64,000 nt of DNA from Thysanoteuthis rhombus. Lineage: Eukaryota > Mollusca > Cephalopoda > Oegopsida > Thysanoteuthidae. This document shows positions 36,535 to 48,659 of this stretch, one piece after another (position 1 is the stretch's first letter; each line of letters opens with the position of its first letter). Both the position numbers and the translations under genes were made by a program. The stretch is taken from the NCBI GenBank assembly GCA_963457665.1, contig OY735219.1, forward strand, positions 41,158,477 to 41,222,476, in the 5' to 3' direction. The notes under the pieces were generated by a model, which saw only the letters and a list, made by a program, of their open reading frames with translations, was not told the DNA's origin and did no database searches.

Positions 36535-37560
36535 CTGCAGAAGGTTCCTTTTGTAGTCTAGGCAAGAGAAATTTTTTCCATTTAAGATTTTTGTGTATAG
36601 ACTTGAATAAATGAAAATCTGACAGTGCTGAATGTGATGAATGAGTCAAAATTTCCCAGCCAAGATGCAACACTTTTTATTTATGGTCTACCATTATCCT
36701 GATAGAATATTATGACCTTTCTTTTGACTAATTCTGGTCACTTTTGGTTGATTACTGCCTTCAATTAGTCAAATTGAAAGCATTACTTGTTTGGATCAAT
36801 TGTTTGCTTCTCCAGAATGAGTTCATGGTAGATGACTCCCTTCTCATTCTACCATTTACAAAATATCACCTTCTTTGAGTGTAGACTGGCCTTTGGTACA
36901 GATAATAGTTATTCATTTTGCTTATTATCTCACATTCTATGTTTTTGTAAATTATCCAGTTTTTGTCACCTGTCATAATTTAGACAAAAAATAGAACATT
37001 TTCATTTTGTTGTAATAACTAATTGAACATAGAAGTATGGTTCAGTAGTTGTTTTTCCCCTAAACTTTGTGTGGAAGCCACACATCAAAGTGATTAATAT
37101 AAACAAGCTGTTACAAATGATTTTCAAAACTTGATTTAGATATTTTGAGTATGTTGGCACTCTAACATGTCACATAATGTTGATTATTCTCAAGTAATGA
37201 CTTGATTTAATCTTTATCAATCTCAACTGGTCTACCCTAATGAAGCATGATTCAGTGAGGAAATCTCCTGCACCAAACTTCACAAACAACTTTCAACATA
37301 TTTGATCATTCATAATACCTTCTGTATAGATTCCAAAAATCTTTTTTCTTTCTTTTGCATTTGTCATGTTTTTGCCTTCTTTAAAATAAAAAGGTGTAAT
37401 ATGCAAAAAATGTTGCTTATTTTTTTCCATCTGCAATGTTAAAATGACTAAACGAAAATTTACCAATTTTTAAAAATGTATCCTTATATGACAACTGTCA
37501 CAAGACAATTAAGAGATCTTTTGAAATGTAGTTGAAACTAAATTTTCTTATTGTCATCAA
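36535..37560 (-). pseudogene. Mariner-like element, copy 2
   Basis: A decayed mariner transposase gene read on the minus strand. The clearest block, around 36665-36720, reads PELVKRKVIIFYQDNGRP, matching the RKGVIFHQDNARPH block that holds the second catalytic aspartate (here present). Further toward the C-terminus the frame breaks. Toward the N-terminus (higher coordinates), words align with copy 3 across GTAGACTGGCCTTTG, GTGGAAGCCACACATC and TTGATTATTCTCAAGTAATG. The element ends at about 37560 without a fixed TIR. Many stops; non-functional. Confidence 0.75.
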
Positions 37561-39590
37561 ATGACAGAACAGAACAACCATTCCTTGCTTCTCATGGTTT
37601 CAGGATACCCAAGATATTTCTAATACAAAAAAAGTAAAAAGTAGTCTTGAGCACATCTAATTACATCAAATAAATTGCCTATTGAATACAAGAATGAAAC
37701 TCTAAGTTTACCTAAAACAAAACAACTTTTTAACATTTTTTTTTTTCATCATTCTGGAAACATTTCACTATTTAAGGAACTGGTTTGGCATGACTCATAG
37801 ATATTGATATACTACAAGCCAGATTCTTACTCTATGAATAACCTACATAACTTTTATGAGTTTAACATGAAAAACCACTTAGTTATAATTTCTAAAACTA
37901 TATATTTCCAGTACTCAGAAATTACTTTGATCCTGTATTATCAAACTGAATACTGTTCTCAGCTACACCGGTTTCGCACAATATGTTTATTCACTTGACA
38001 TGCTTCTGTAAGTATGTCGGTGATTATGCTTATATTTATTATTGATATTGTTTGGCATTTGGATGTTGGCTATTAAAGCAATAAAAGTCCATGTATTTTA
38101 TTGTTCAGTGTTCAAGTAATGGAAAATTTCATATCCTTGGCGTAAGTAGGGCTGACTTGTTGAAATATGTCAAGTTGAATATACACAACCTTTCAGTTTT
38201 TTTACTTAGCCAGCTAACCTTGGCTGGAATATGTTTCTGAGAGACTCTATGTATGACTTTATATATGATGAACTACTGTAAATTAACTTAATATTTGATA
38301 TTTAATGTTGGATGTATTGAGCACTTTATGCAGTAATCTCATCACACATTGGATATTGTATCATATTATATTATGTTCCTGATTTGTATTATGTTGTATG
38401 ACTTTATATATGTATATTTGGGACTCTTGTTAGTGTAGCTGGGAACTGACTCATTCTTTTTGACTCCTTTGATAAGTCTTTTTCTTGACTAATTTTTTTT
38501 ATTTATCAAGACATAAAATATTTGCCAAGTGACCAAAAAATTCTTACTTGAATACATCAAATTTCACTTGATTACTCTTTTTTCTTTTTAGCAAATTAAT
38601 TTTTGTAGATTATCAAAATTAGTTCATTGAACCATCTGGTTTTGATAAATATTTATAAGTTGACATTGGTGTGATCTTCAGATATATTTTTAAACGTTTT
38701 ACTATTTGATCTAATGAACTTTGCTGTTGAGTGTGTTTGCTGGTCAGATCTTATTTAGGCTGCTGGTAGGTTGAAAAAAAAAGACCAATGAGAAAAGAAA
38801 ATGAGTTAGAATTGAACTCTGCAGATTGGGAGAAGGAGAGGCAGGATAGAGGTACGCAAAAGGATAGGAAATGAAACAAAGACATTCGCTAAAGGAGATC
38901 AACTGAATGCATATCTTTGCTGATTTTTGGCTGCTAGTAACATAAATACTATTACTGTTTCACTGTACACCCAAATGATGAAAATACTCTTGGTTGGTAT
39001 CATGAACAGTGGAAATAAAGATAGTATTATTCTATTAAGTATGGCTTTGTTGTCTTTTATATTAGCATAAGTGCTTTAGAATTCCACCTATAGGTATACT
39101 GTTAACAAAGCAATGAGTCATAGAAACATAAACTGTAAGTTTTAGGGTATCAACTTCAGTAATAAAATATTTTCTAAGGAACTCTTGCACACATGCATTC
39201 AATTAGATGAGATTTTTAATCATCATATAAGACTTCACAAAATATAATATTTTTAGGTAATCTTGTCATTAAAAATATTCTTATCAAAAAATAAAGTAAT
39301 ATATCTATAAATCCCAAAGTTTGCATCACTTACATACCAATGATTTTCTAATTTAAAACATCTGTTCAGTGTTCTTTATTTTTAGAGCCTTGGGCACTTT
39401 ATCCTTTTGGTTTGAAAGACTCCACATAATCAAAGTTACTTCTGCAGAAGATTGAATACTTTAATTTCAGTAAACTAGCATCTTTTTCTTGCCCCTTTTT
39501 TTTATTTTTTTATTACATTTTTTTTCTGTGTGGAATGACTTGTATCCTTTTATAAATATGACTCTAATCTTTTGGTGTCCTCGCCTTTCT
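37561..39590. other. AT-rich DNA, nothing recognised
   Basis: No domain-bearing frame and no shared repeat noticed. A purine-rich patch lies at 38775-38880. Confidence 0.5.
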
Positions 39591-39599
39591 ATGAGGCTC

Positions 39600-39890
39600 C
39601 ATTCATCAGTATGTCTGTCCCCATTGTTTCTCAGTTATCAAGTCAGATTTACTTTAAACTTGGTAGAAAAGTGTTCTTTGATAAGATGTTTCTTACCTAG
39701 AAAAATCTTCCACTTTGTTGCATGATCTGACACTAGTGGCATTTTAAACTTTTTTGATGTTTTAAAATCAATTTTCTCAGCTGTTTCGAGTCAGATTTAC
39801 TTGAAACTTGATGGAAAGGTGTTCCTTGATTAGACACTTTTATCTAAAATTATCTTCTACTCAGTCACGTGATCTGGTAATAATCAAGTT
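39600..39890 (+). repeat. Dispersed repeat D, two tandem units
   Basis: Unit 1 (from about 39628) and unit 2 (from about 39774) both read TCTCAG..T, GTCAGATTTACTT.AAACTTG, GAAA(A/G)GTGTTC.TTGAT, and end with CA.GTGATCTG or CATGATCTGAC. The period is about 146 bases. A single unit in reverse orientation lies at 5906-6060. Confidence 0.65.
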
Positions 39891-40082
39891 TAAACTTTAT
39901 AGTTAATGCTCTTCAGTCTCTTTGTTCTTATTTCTTTTCAATAACTCTGAGTATTTGAAAATGAATAGTTGAATTGAAGTAACCTAACATAGTCCTGTTT
40001 GTGATATGTATTCCTACATTACTTATCATTTTCCTTGGTTTTAACTCATTTCATTCCACAGGCTTTCTGATTTTCTCAAAGC

Positions 40083-40690
40083 TTTAATATTTATCATCCG
40101 TCTTTGGACATAAACATCCCCCAGGACTCACCACACCTCTCTATCATGGGTATTGAAGAGCCAATATTTTCTGATTCTGTCCAATTCATCTTGCCATTTC
40201 AGATTTTGCTGGCCTCAGTTCTGGATTTGATATCTGGTGATCCATGTTATGAGTCGTGGTGCCCATTTTTGCAACATGACCAGCCCATTGTTATTTGAGT
40301 TTCCTGATGGTTCTTATGATGTCTAATATACTTTGCTGTCTTGCTGTCTCTCCATGTGATCTTGAGCATGGTTCTGAGTTTGCAGATCAGTCTCTTGGTT
40401 AGGTTGTATGTTTCAACTCCATAGGTGACTAAAGGGAGGATGGATTGGTTGTATACTCTTTTTTGGGGGAGGGGGGATTTTCTTGTTCTTGAAGGTTCAT
40501 CTTGCTCTATTGAAGGCTTGCCATCCTAGAGTGATTCATTAGTTGGAAGCCATGGAGGTTCTCTGCAAAAAGGACAATATTGTCTGCAATGCAAATCTGA
40601 GGTTACTTAGGTATTCACTGTCAATTCTAATTCCATTGTTTTCCCAGTCTACTTTGATGATATAAAAGTTGTAGCTACTTCATTTTGAAT
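40083..40690 (-). pseudogene. RTE/jockey-like LINE, 3' end (copy 3)
   Basis: The minus strand near 40690-40590 reads VDWENNGIRIDSEYLSNLRF, the block directly before the FADD catalytic motif of this reverse transcriptase family. The FADD itself is broken by a frameshift (ALQTILSF in its place). A gap follows, then the C-terminal part from about 40490 to the 3' end near 40090. The copy therefore starts inside the RT palm domain. Truncated and frameshifted. Confidence 0.82.
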
Positions 40691-41123
40691 TAATTTTCAT
40701 TAGATAATTTTGTTTGACTTTTCCAGCTTTTCACATGGAGCATGTCTCTTTTTGGTATTTCATTAAGAAAAAATTAACAATCCTTGGTTAATACCTCTGC
40801 TGCTCCCTTAAGGATTAAACAACAAGTTTCCCATGGATTCATTAAATTTATTAAGCTTATTGTTACTCTAATGGGAATGTCAAAAAGCCATGAATTTCTT
40901 CAGTAAGTTTGTGAAAAAAATGTAACATATCAATGATATCATTGTTATTGCATTGTCTAACTATGAGAAGAGTCATTAACATACCAACTTTTATTCGGAC
41001 AATAAATCTCTTCTTTCTGTCTATGTTGTTGGCATGTGTTGCTTATATAGAATATTCACAAGTGTTGCGGTTGACGTTTGAATTTTCTTGTTGTTTCCAT
41101 TTTTTAGCTTTGTACTACCAGAG

Positions 41124-41163
41124 AAAGAGAGTGTCTCCAAGCAGTCTCCAAGACACTCTCTTT
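41124..41163. repeat. Perfect 13-base-pair hairpin
   Basis: AAAGAGAGTGTCT (41124-41136) is the exact reverse complement of AGACACTCTCTTT (41151-41163), with a 14-base loop containing CAAGCAGTCTC. The arms are of mixed sequence, so this is less likely to be chance than the AT-only palindromes around. Confidence 0.75.
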
Positions 41164-42041
41164 GCTTATGGATATTACATTTTGCACCTAAAGATGGCTG
41201 TAGAATGAATTGGCTGAAAGGTGTCAACAACAAAGATGGAAAAAAAGATTACACTGTCTTAACAAAGGTTCATATATCATTCTCTTAGTTTTTGTGAGAG
41301 TGCTTTCCATAAGTGATGAAGTTTACCCTTGCCTGATATCAACCATATGTGTTTAATTAACTGAGAAACTAAGCATTTGAACTTAACTCTTATACATTGT
41401 ACACAATGGTAGTAGTATTTGTTAAATAATAAATCCGATTTATGACCTGTTTTTATTAATAACTTTCATTTGCAGCTTTGTCATTTTACTCTCTGTCTAT
41501 TAGTCTTACTGCTAATAGCCTTTGTGCTAAAAAAAGTTTTGTCTTCAAAGGTATACTTTGAATAGTGCAGTTAACACATTCCAAAACGCTCCATACTGAT
41601 ATGATATTCAACTGTTTTACTCATGTGATTCTACCCTGGAATTTCACAATGCTTTCTTTTTGTATCTATCATTAAAAATATGTATGAAATAAATTGTTAT
41701 ATGCCTATTATTTGCTATCTTTTTTAGTACTGATCAAGCATATTTAATGAAACATTTGTAAGTGCTGAATATCATGTCTCTTGAGTATTTTGTAGAACCT
41801 CATAGAGTTCTATTCTCTGTATCTCACTTCCTAATGAAATAATTACATGAAAGAGTTATGTTGTATAATTTATATATTTTCTTTTTCATTCAACATGTTT
41901 TAATTTTTACTACATAAGTATCCTTGATATGAAAAACTAGGACATTAGTCCAATGATGCTTCCACATTCCACCTGCCATTACTACAATGCAATAAGTCCT
42001 TTACTTACATCACTCTTCTGTGGCATGCTGAGAAGATTCTC

Positions 42042-42043
<2 letters not shown>

Positions 42044-42102
<59 letters not shown>
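42044..42102. repeat. (TA)n microsatellite
   Basis: Uninterrupted TA dinucleotides, about 59 bases. Confidence 0.95.
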
Positions 42103-42104
<2 letters not shown>

Positions 42105-43214
42105 TGAACTGCACTAGGACAGGATGCTTAAATCAATATGATAAATACTTTTGGTTTGTACAATATGTATATATTGCAAACAGTGCTATTGCAGGGATGC
42201 CTATAACAATGTAATAATTGCGTTTTTGATAGCGGAAACTGCATTATATTGGATGTCTGGACTTACAGTACTTTCATAGAACCAATATGAGGTCAGGTAA
42301 AAAAAACAAAAAAACTTCCTAATTAATGTCTGATCAGATCGGTTTGTTCTTTGGATTTTGAGACCTTATCAGATAATTTTTTTTTCTCAATTTTATTTTA
42401 ATTTTATTTTATGATGTAATTTCAAGTGGCCATAAAGTAAGGGTCCAATTCAGGATTGTTATCATATGGTAAATTGACCCTTCATGACGGAATGGGCGGA
42501 AATTACTAGATTTAGTTTTATTCTCAGAGTTAGAGTATGGTGATTATGTTGGGCTAAAAAGATTCTTTTTACCATGTGCTAAAAATATGGACCTACCTAC
42601 AGACCCTCTTATAGGTATGTATGAATCTAAAAATTAAGACTATTAGATGCATCAGCTTTTGATTTGGCTTGTTTTTAATTTGTTTTGTGAATTTGTGGTA
42701 ATGAGTATCATGAAAACTCTCATCTTAACTATCAGTTTTTTGGTTTCTGGATTAGTGAAACTTATAAATAGCAGTTTGTTCATTTTGTATCCTGTTTTCC
42801 ATACAAAATGTTTCGACAGGAAATCAGCTTAACCGTTCTTCAAAATATTTTAAATTCTATTGCAGGACTTTGATGTTTAATTTATATGGCTTATGTCTAG
42901 TCAGGAGCAATTTCTATCCCACTCATTATTTGAAAATGGAAATTTATGAATATATTGGTTTAATGTTATTAGTAGATTTTATCATTTTGTTTTGACTTTG
43001 ATTTATAAAATCATAGAATTGATAATGTAACGGACACAATATCTATGATTTATATTTTTCTTTTAGGAAGTAAAAAGCAACATTTATATTGAAAGATGAA
43101 CTGTTCTAAATTTTGCTACACCAGATTTTCTACCTTCCCTTTGGCCATGGCTCTCTTATATTCCTTGTGTCTGACTTATAGGGAACTGCTGGTTTCCTTC
43201 TTATATACTGCCCC

Positions 43215-43475
43215 ATGTTTGCATCATCATTATCAGTCTATTATCATCTGTCGTTGGACATGGACCTTCTCCAGGATTTGCCAGACCTCTCTATCATGGA
43301 CATCATGGCGCCAATACTTTCTGAACTTGTCATCTCATATTCTGCCGACTTCAGTCCCACATATGATCCCTGGGATCCATTTTGTGAGTTGTGATGTTCA
43401 TCAGTTGTCTACCATTCTCGCAGCAGGATCAGTCCATTGCCATTTGAATTTTCTGATGAGATGTTATAAATGCAA
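43215..43475 (-). pseudogene. RTE/jockey-like LINE, 3' end (copy 4)
   Basis: Plus-strand words CATCATCATTATCAGTC, TCTGTCGTTGGACATGG, CCAGACCTCTCTATCATGG and CAGTCCATTGCCATTTGAAT align with copy 1 and copy 3. Only the last 260 bases of the element are present. The 139-codon plus frame at 43096-43515 is the antisense shadow of this fragment. Confidence 0.78.
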
Positions 43476-44015
43476 TATTTTGTCAAACCCTTCTCCTGTA
43501 AGGGACCAATTCTAGTAAGGATATTTCAAAGAGTGGTTTTACTATCAAAAAACTGATACTGACCAAAGTGGAAGAATGGATGAGTGGCTGAAAGATGGCA
43601 ACAGCATCAAGAACATGAAAGAGTTCAACTGTCAGATCAAAATTTTGAATGTTGATGACTCTCCTCATGTTAAAGACAATATATCAACTTTGTTATCAAT
43701 ATCTGTCTCATTTTAATTTTTTCAATTTTATTTGCATTTCACTAAAATATTTTACCATACTCTCTAGTAATTAAAATATTTTTTGGGTGAATGACATTTG
43801 ATTTTTCACTTTTGAAAATATCCGTGCACTTTTTAATGCTGAGTGAAATAGAATTTGCAATGGAAAGATAGGATTCTTCAATATGATCTGTCAGATGTTA
43901 GCCTTTGTTGTAGATTCTGTGAGCATACATGTTTATCACATGTCCTCACATTAACCATTACAAGTGACCATTTCCTTCACTTCTTACTGGTTCATCCAAA
44001 CTGGGCTTTGGATGT
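43476..44015. other. AT-rich DNA, nothing recognised
   Basis: Spacer between two LINE copies of the same orientation; no domain found in the short frames. Confidence 0.45.
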
Positions 44016-44021
44016 CAAGTG

Positions 44022-44920
44022 AGTATCATCATTATTTTAGTGTCTGTTGTTTGACAAGATTCTCCAAACCTCTGTATCATGGGCATTGCAGAGCAAGGAC
44101 TTTCTGAATTTGTCTCGTTTGCCACACTATCTTATTTTCTGTTGGCCACAGTTTCACTTATGATCTCTTGAGATCCACATAAGCTGTGATATCCAGCAGT
44201 TGTCTACCATTCTTGCAACATGACCAGCCCATTACTGTTTGTTTTTCTAATGGATTTTATGTTATCTTTGACTTCTGTCCTCTCTTATATGTACTATGCT
44301 GTCTTGTGATCTCTCCATGTGAGGTTGAGCATGATTCTCTCCTGCGCATGTTATTTGTTTCTCGGTTTGAGGGTCAATCTTTTGGTTGGGTTCCACGTTT
44401 CAGCCCCATAGATGACTATTGGGAGGATGCATTGGTTGTTTACCCATCTTTTTAAGACTTGTTCTTGAAAGCTGAGCTTGCTCTACCAAAAGTGATTCTT
44501 TGCTTGATTTTATCTTCTATTGAGGATTTTATGGAGGTACATTGTCACAGGTAGATGTTGTAGTCTACTTCCTTCAGTTCTGCTTTTACAATTTTGATTG
44601 TCTTTGTCTTCAGCACGTTTGTTGTATATGACATCTGTTTTACTGAACTTCAATGTGGAGACCAATTCTTTTGCTTTTTTCATTCAGTTCATCTAGCGTG
44701 AATAATAGATCATTAAGATTATCAGCAAAAAGGCCGGTTGTAGTCAGCAAATCTTGGCTTACTTGGGTATTTGTTTTTTTTTCTGATTCCTTTATTTCCC
44801 CAGTTTAGGTTTCACAAGATCATCTTGAGGCAGGCTGTGAAGAGTTAGAGTGAGCTGGTATCACCTTGTCTTACTCCTTTTTGAGCTGAAAGGGCTCAGC
44901 GCCTTTATGATATCTATTAT
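44022..44920 (-). pseudogene. RTE/jockey-like LINE, 3' end (copy 5, longest)
   Basis: The minus strand from about 44890 reads a GDT-(S)-LQLFTACL block (the QGDTISPKLFT palm motif B), then KYPSKPRFADY and a second FADNLNDLLFTLDELNEKS trace (motif C, FADD, with D replaced). From 44460 it gives LPIVIYGAETWNPTKRL, then QERIMLNLTWRDHKTA. It ends with the shared 3' tail near 44022. It covers the palm, thumb and C-terminal region of the reverse transcriptase; the endonuclease is missing. Stops throughout. This is the most informative copy for identifying the family. Confidence 0.83.
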
Positions 44921-46375
44921 AAATGTTAACTGGTTCTTGCAAATTTTTGTTGACAGGTCTATAGGTATTTATTTGCCAGAGTTTGTGATATTGAAACATT
45001 TCCACTGAAAGTTTCCCACACCACACATGCGGGAAGAAAAAAAATGGGGATGAATATAAGATGTAGTATTCTTTACAATTTATGCTGCCATTAATAGCTA
45101 CAGAAAAAGAATATTTGTTTTATTCTCCTTTTCTTTTTCTGATATTTTCGTCTACAGTTTCTTTGCTATAAATAGCAAATGAAATATGAATTCATATAAC
45201 CTGGGTTGAATTAATTAGTGTTTCCTGACAAAGGAATTTTATGAAAATATAAATTCACACCAAAAAAAGCTTCTTGTTTTACATTTTTAAGAACATGAGA
45301 TTTTGAGAATGCATATAATTAGTGAATTATGGAAAAGTTTAATTCAATGCAGCACAAATAACTAGTCTGACTGACTTTTCTGTCTTTGAACATCAATAGA
45401 AATACACTTAGGTTATATTGCTGGAAGCACAACATATCCGTTAGGTCACTACTCTATTGCTTGAATATTGGGTGAAATTAATTTTTTTTCGCCTCATCGT
45501 GGTTGTTTATATGTTCAAAATGTTACAGCTGTTGAACCCTATGGCCTTTGGGAGTAGACTGTTCTCATTTCACCATCTATGACCTAATATTTACCATGAA
45601 GGCACACAAAAGATTCACATATGACATAGACATTGGAGATTATTTGGGTTCCCGAAAGATCATTTGTGGTCTTTTCTAACCAATTGAAGCAATTTTAAGT
45701 TATATTTTTGCACCTAGGAAGCAATATATTTAGAATAGGGTAACATCTTTTTACATTGAAGGTTACAGGATAAGTTAGGTTGACTTTGAAGGTTAATTCT
45801 AGCCAATTGGAAGAATTTCAAGCATAATTTTAAGAAAAAAGAAGGTAGGATAAATGATGCTGAGCATCTTGAATGGCTGAAAACTAATTTTTTTGTTTCA
45901 TTTTTTTGTTTGTAGAACATTGAAATTTTTTTTCAGAGTTGCAGAGACAAAAGCTATGAAAAAACCCTCAACCTTTTCATATAAGCAACCAGTGGGGAGA
46001 AGCACTAATGGTATATACCCAGATGCCCTGATAAACTAAGAGACTGAAACCATTTATTTTTTATTTTTTATTTGTGCATCAGAATATTTCTAGGCCACCA
46101 CTACTTTTCATTTGTAAATAGTGCTATTGATCTTTTTTTTTCCCCATGTGTTCTGTTGTGTTAGATGAAATATATAAAAGAACATAATTTCCCGATATTA
46201 TATTTAGTTATTTTCCCCTTGCAACGATAGGTGTTCTTGTTATATATATTACGATAAAATATACTATACATATGTATATATATATTCTAGAATTCAATTT
46301 CAATTCCTCTCGTGAGTTTGCATAACTTGAGCTGTACTTATGTCTTTTGAAATCTGTGTCCTTGTTATATTTTTT
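44921..46375. other. AT-rich DNA, nothing recognised
   Basis: Only scattered short frames (for example 45714-45920 minus) without a domain. Confidence 0.5.
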
Positions 46376-46384
46376 CTTCGGATT

Positions 46385-46595
46385 AGTTTATGCTAATCCC
46401 CTTAGTTTGTGTCTGTTAGCATGGACACTTAATTTTCTTTTGAAATTTGGACATTTCAGTGATCCAACAAAAGGTTGAGAGAAGTGTACTTATTCATTGA
46501 TCGCTCCTTTCTCCAATTTATCAATTGATTACCTCTAACATGGTACGCTGCCAAAAGATGTAGGTCACTTTGCGGTTTCTTATGTGTGACTAACC
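46385..46595 (+). repeat. Dispersed repeat B, copy 4 (3' half)
   Basis: TTTATGCTAATCCCCTTAGTTTGTGTCTG, CAGTGATCCAACAAAAGG, CATGGTACGCTGCCAAAAGATGTAGGTCAC follow the B order of copy 1. The first part is missing. Confidence 0.6.
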
Positions 46596-46599
46596 AAAT

Positions 46600-47885
46600 C
46601 TGTCTTAATTTATTACTTCATTAACCCTTGTTAGATCTAACATATATATATATATATATATTTAATATTTAGAATAAGACTTTGATAGCCTGGTAACCAG
46701 AGAGAGGCAATAGGGAACAAGGCTGAAATCTGGAAGAACAAACCAACAAAGATGAGGAAATTAGTCCAAACCAACTGCATATGATTGTATACTGTATAGT
46801 TTGCATTAAAAAAAACAAAAAAAAAAACAGCTAGTAATGTGAGAAAAAGGAAGCCACAAGTTTTCATTGCCCAGAGAGTAGAATATTTTTGGATGGTTCT
46901 TTTTATCCCTGTCTCTTCCTAATACTATTAGTTCTCAAACATAAACAAACTCGCTGCCACTCAGTGCCACCTGTTTCATTAAGATTTGAGAACTGATAGC
47001 ATTAAGATGTGGCAGGGATAAAAAGTACTGCAGAATATATTCTTTTATTGTTCACTTTTCTTCTTTTTTTTTTGTATATTATACTTATTTTCATATGTAT
47101 CCAGTAAAATAACTGATTTGCTTGATATTACTTGATCTGATTTTACTGATTTAACATATTGTTAGAATTATTTGATGTTTACTAAATAGACTGGTTTTGA
47201 CCTTGATATCTTTAATTCATAAAAATGTCTTTTGAATTTGTTCATTTTGTATTTTCTTCAGAATTCATAAAATTCAACTATTTTTCTGTCTACTTTCTTT
47301 GGATGATGTAAAGAACATATGAATTTCAGGCACCAGATACATAAGGCATGAAATGAAGTATGTCTAATGGTTCTAGATTCTAATTTTTTGTTGTTTAATA
47401 CAGCAAACAATTTGTTATCAAATAGAAATTGACAGATTTTGTGGGTTTTTATTATATCGTTTATGAAAGACTTGGTTACTGAGGAGATAGAAGACCAGTG
47501 TCACATTCTTACTATAGTTCTATCTTTTATCAGTAGCATTCACAGTAGGCTTGTTTCTGGCCTTGTTGTCTTTAAATCGCAAATGCATTTTCCAGATAAA
47601 TTAGTTGGTGAGTTGAAAAGTCAGTTACTGTACTCCCTGCCTATTTTCTCTTCTTTCTTTTTTTCAATGACTCTGTTTAGGGGTATTTGGGCAAATTTCC
47701 AGTTTTCATAATGCAGAAGTCTTTATTCTCACAGTTAAGTATCCAGGATTTGTTAGAAGAAAATTTTCAATTCAGTGTCAGCTGAAGTTAATATCAAACA
47801 TGTCTTCACTTTGCTATCATAATTTGGGTACTGATTGTTATTTGCTGATGTGTATTTCAAGATTAAATTCAATGATCCTTGAATT
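46600..47885. other. AT-rich DNA with an AT microsatellite
   Basis: (TA)n at 46642-46661. The segments at 47195-47245 and 47545-47595 (TTTTGACCTTGATATCTTTAA against TTCTGGCCTTGTTGTCTTTAA) look like an old duplication. The frame 47439-47711 has no recognised domain. Confidence 0.4.
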
Positions 47886-47894
47886 ACATTTTCC

Positions 47895-48260
47895 ACAAAA
47901 GAAAAAAATCCTGGATCTGCCCTAAAATTCAAATGATTGTTTCTTACCCCTTGGCCTACACTTCCACAAAATTTGATTGAAATTAATAGAAGAATAGATA
48001 TTGCATGGGCATATATCTATGGTGTTGGAGAGGTAACGGTAGGTGGATCAGTCCAAAAATCTAATCACTTCTCTAGCCCAATGCCTGCCCTTTCAAAAAA
48101 TTGCATTGAAAACAGAGATATTGTTTGGTGTGGTTAAATGTCTATGATGCAAGATGAGCTTCAATGCTTTAGGGACAATCAAGCCAGTTATACATGGATC
48201 CACCCCAAAATTTTATCATTTTGTGGCCCTATGCCAATCCTTGCATAAAATTTCAATTAT
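47895..48260 (-). repeat. Dispersed repeat R, about three units, with a LINE scrap
   Basis: Three reverse-oriented R units: CTGGATCTGCCCTAAAATTC (47913), GTGGATCAGTCCAAAAATC (48043) and ATGGATCCACCCCAAAATTT (48196). Between units two and three, GATGAGCTTCAATGCTTT at 48152-48169 and CAATCAAGCCAG (48177-48188) match the LINE C-terminal fragment at 49437-49473. So the block is a chimera of R and a piece of another element. Confidence 0.6.
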
Positions 48261-48284
48261 AATAAATATACTTACTATTTTAGA

Positions 48285-48655
48285 AACTGTCAACATAGAT
48301 TTCTTCAGTCTTTAAACTCTTCAGGTTGGCTAGCTATGAATCTTTTGAATGTACAGTAGGCTTTAATGGAGTTGATGGGATGAAAATTTGAACATTTATT
48401 CCTTATGTCCAGACCCCCCCTCCAAAACAGCTTTTTAGTTTGGTGTTCAATGTACAATGTAAGTTGATGCTAAATTGGTCCCTTAGTTTGTGTCTGGCAG
48501 CATTCACCCTTGCTTTTTGAAGATTTAGACTTTTTAATGATCACTGCCCAACAAAAGGTAAGAGGAGTAATCGATTCAGTAATCAACCTTTTTTCCATAT
48601 TTTCATTTGATCACCCACAACATGGCATGTTGCCTAAAGACAGTCTGGAAAAGGT
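48285..48655 (+). repeat. Dispersed repeat B, copy 5
   Basis: ACTGTCAACATAGATTTCTT, TTCAGGTTGGCTAGCTATG, TTGATGCTAAATTGGTCCC, TTAGTTTGTGTCTGGCAGC, AATGATCACTGCCCAACAAA, ACATGGCATGTTGCCTAAAG. Nearly the complete B element, starting right after the last R unit. Confidence 0.68.
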
Positions 48656-48659
48656 TTAC

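Larger units (their letters stand above)
40691..43210. other. AT-rich DNA with a hairpin and an AT microsatellite
   Basis: The frames at 40933-41208, 41021-41233 and 41088-41288 overlap on both strands and lack a domain. A segment at 42180-42265 (GCAGGGATGCCTATAACAAT, GCGTTTTTGATAGCGG) resembles the terminus of a pogo/Tigger-like element, but no partner end was found. Confidence 0.45.

Noticed and set aside
42044..42102. Replication origin or regulatory AT tract
   Set aside because: A plain dinucleotide microsatellite, like that at 54411-54477.
43096..43515. 139-codon open frame, plus strand, the longest in the window
   Set aside because: Its second half is antisense to a LINE 3' end (43215-43475); no own similarity.
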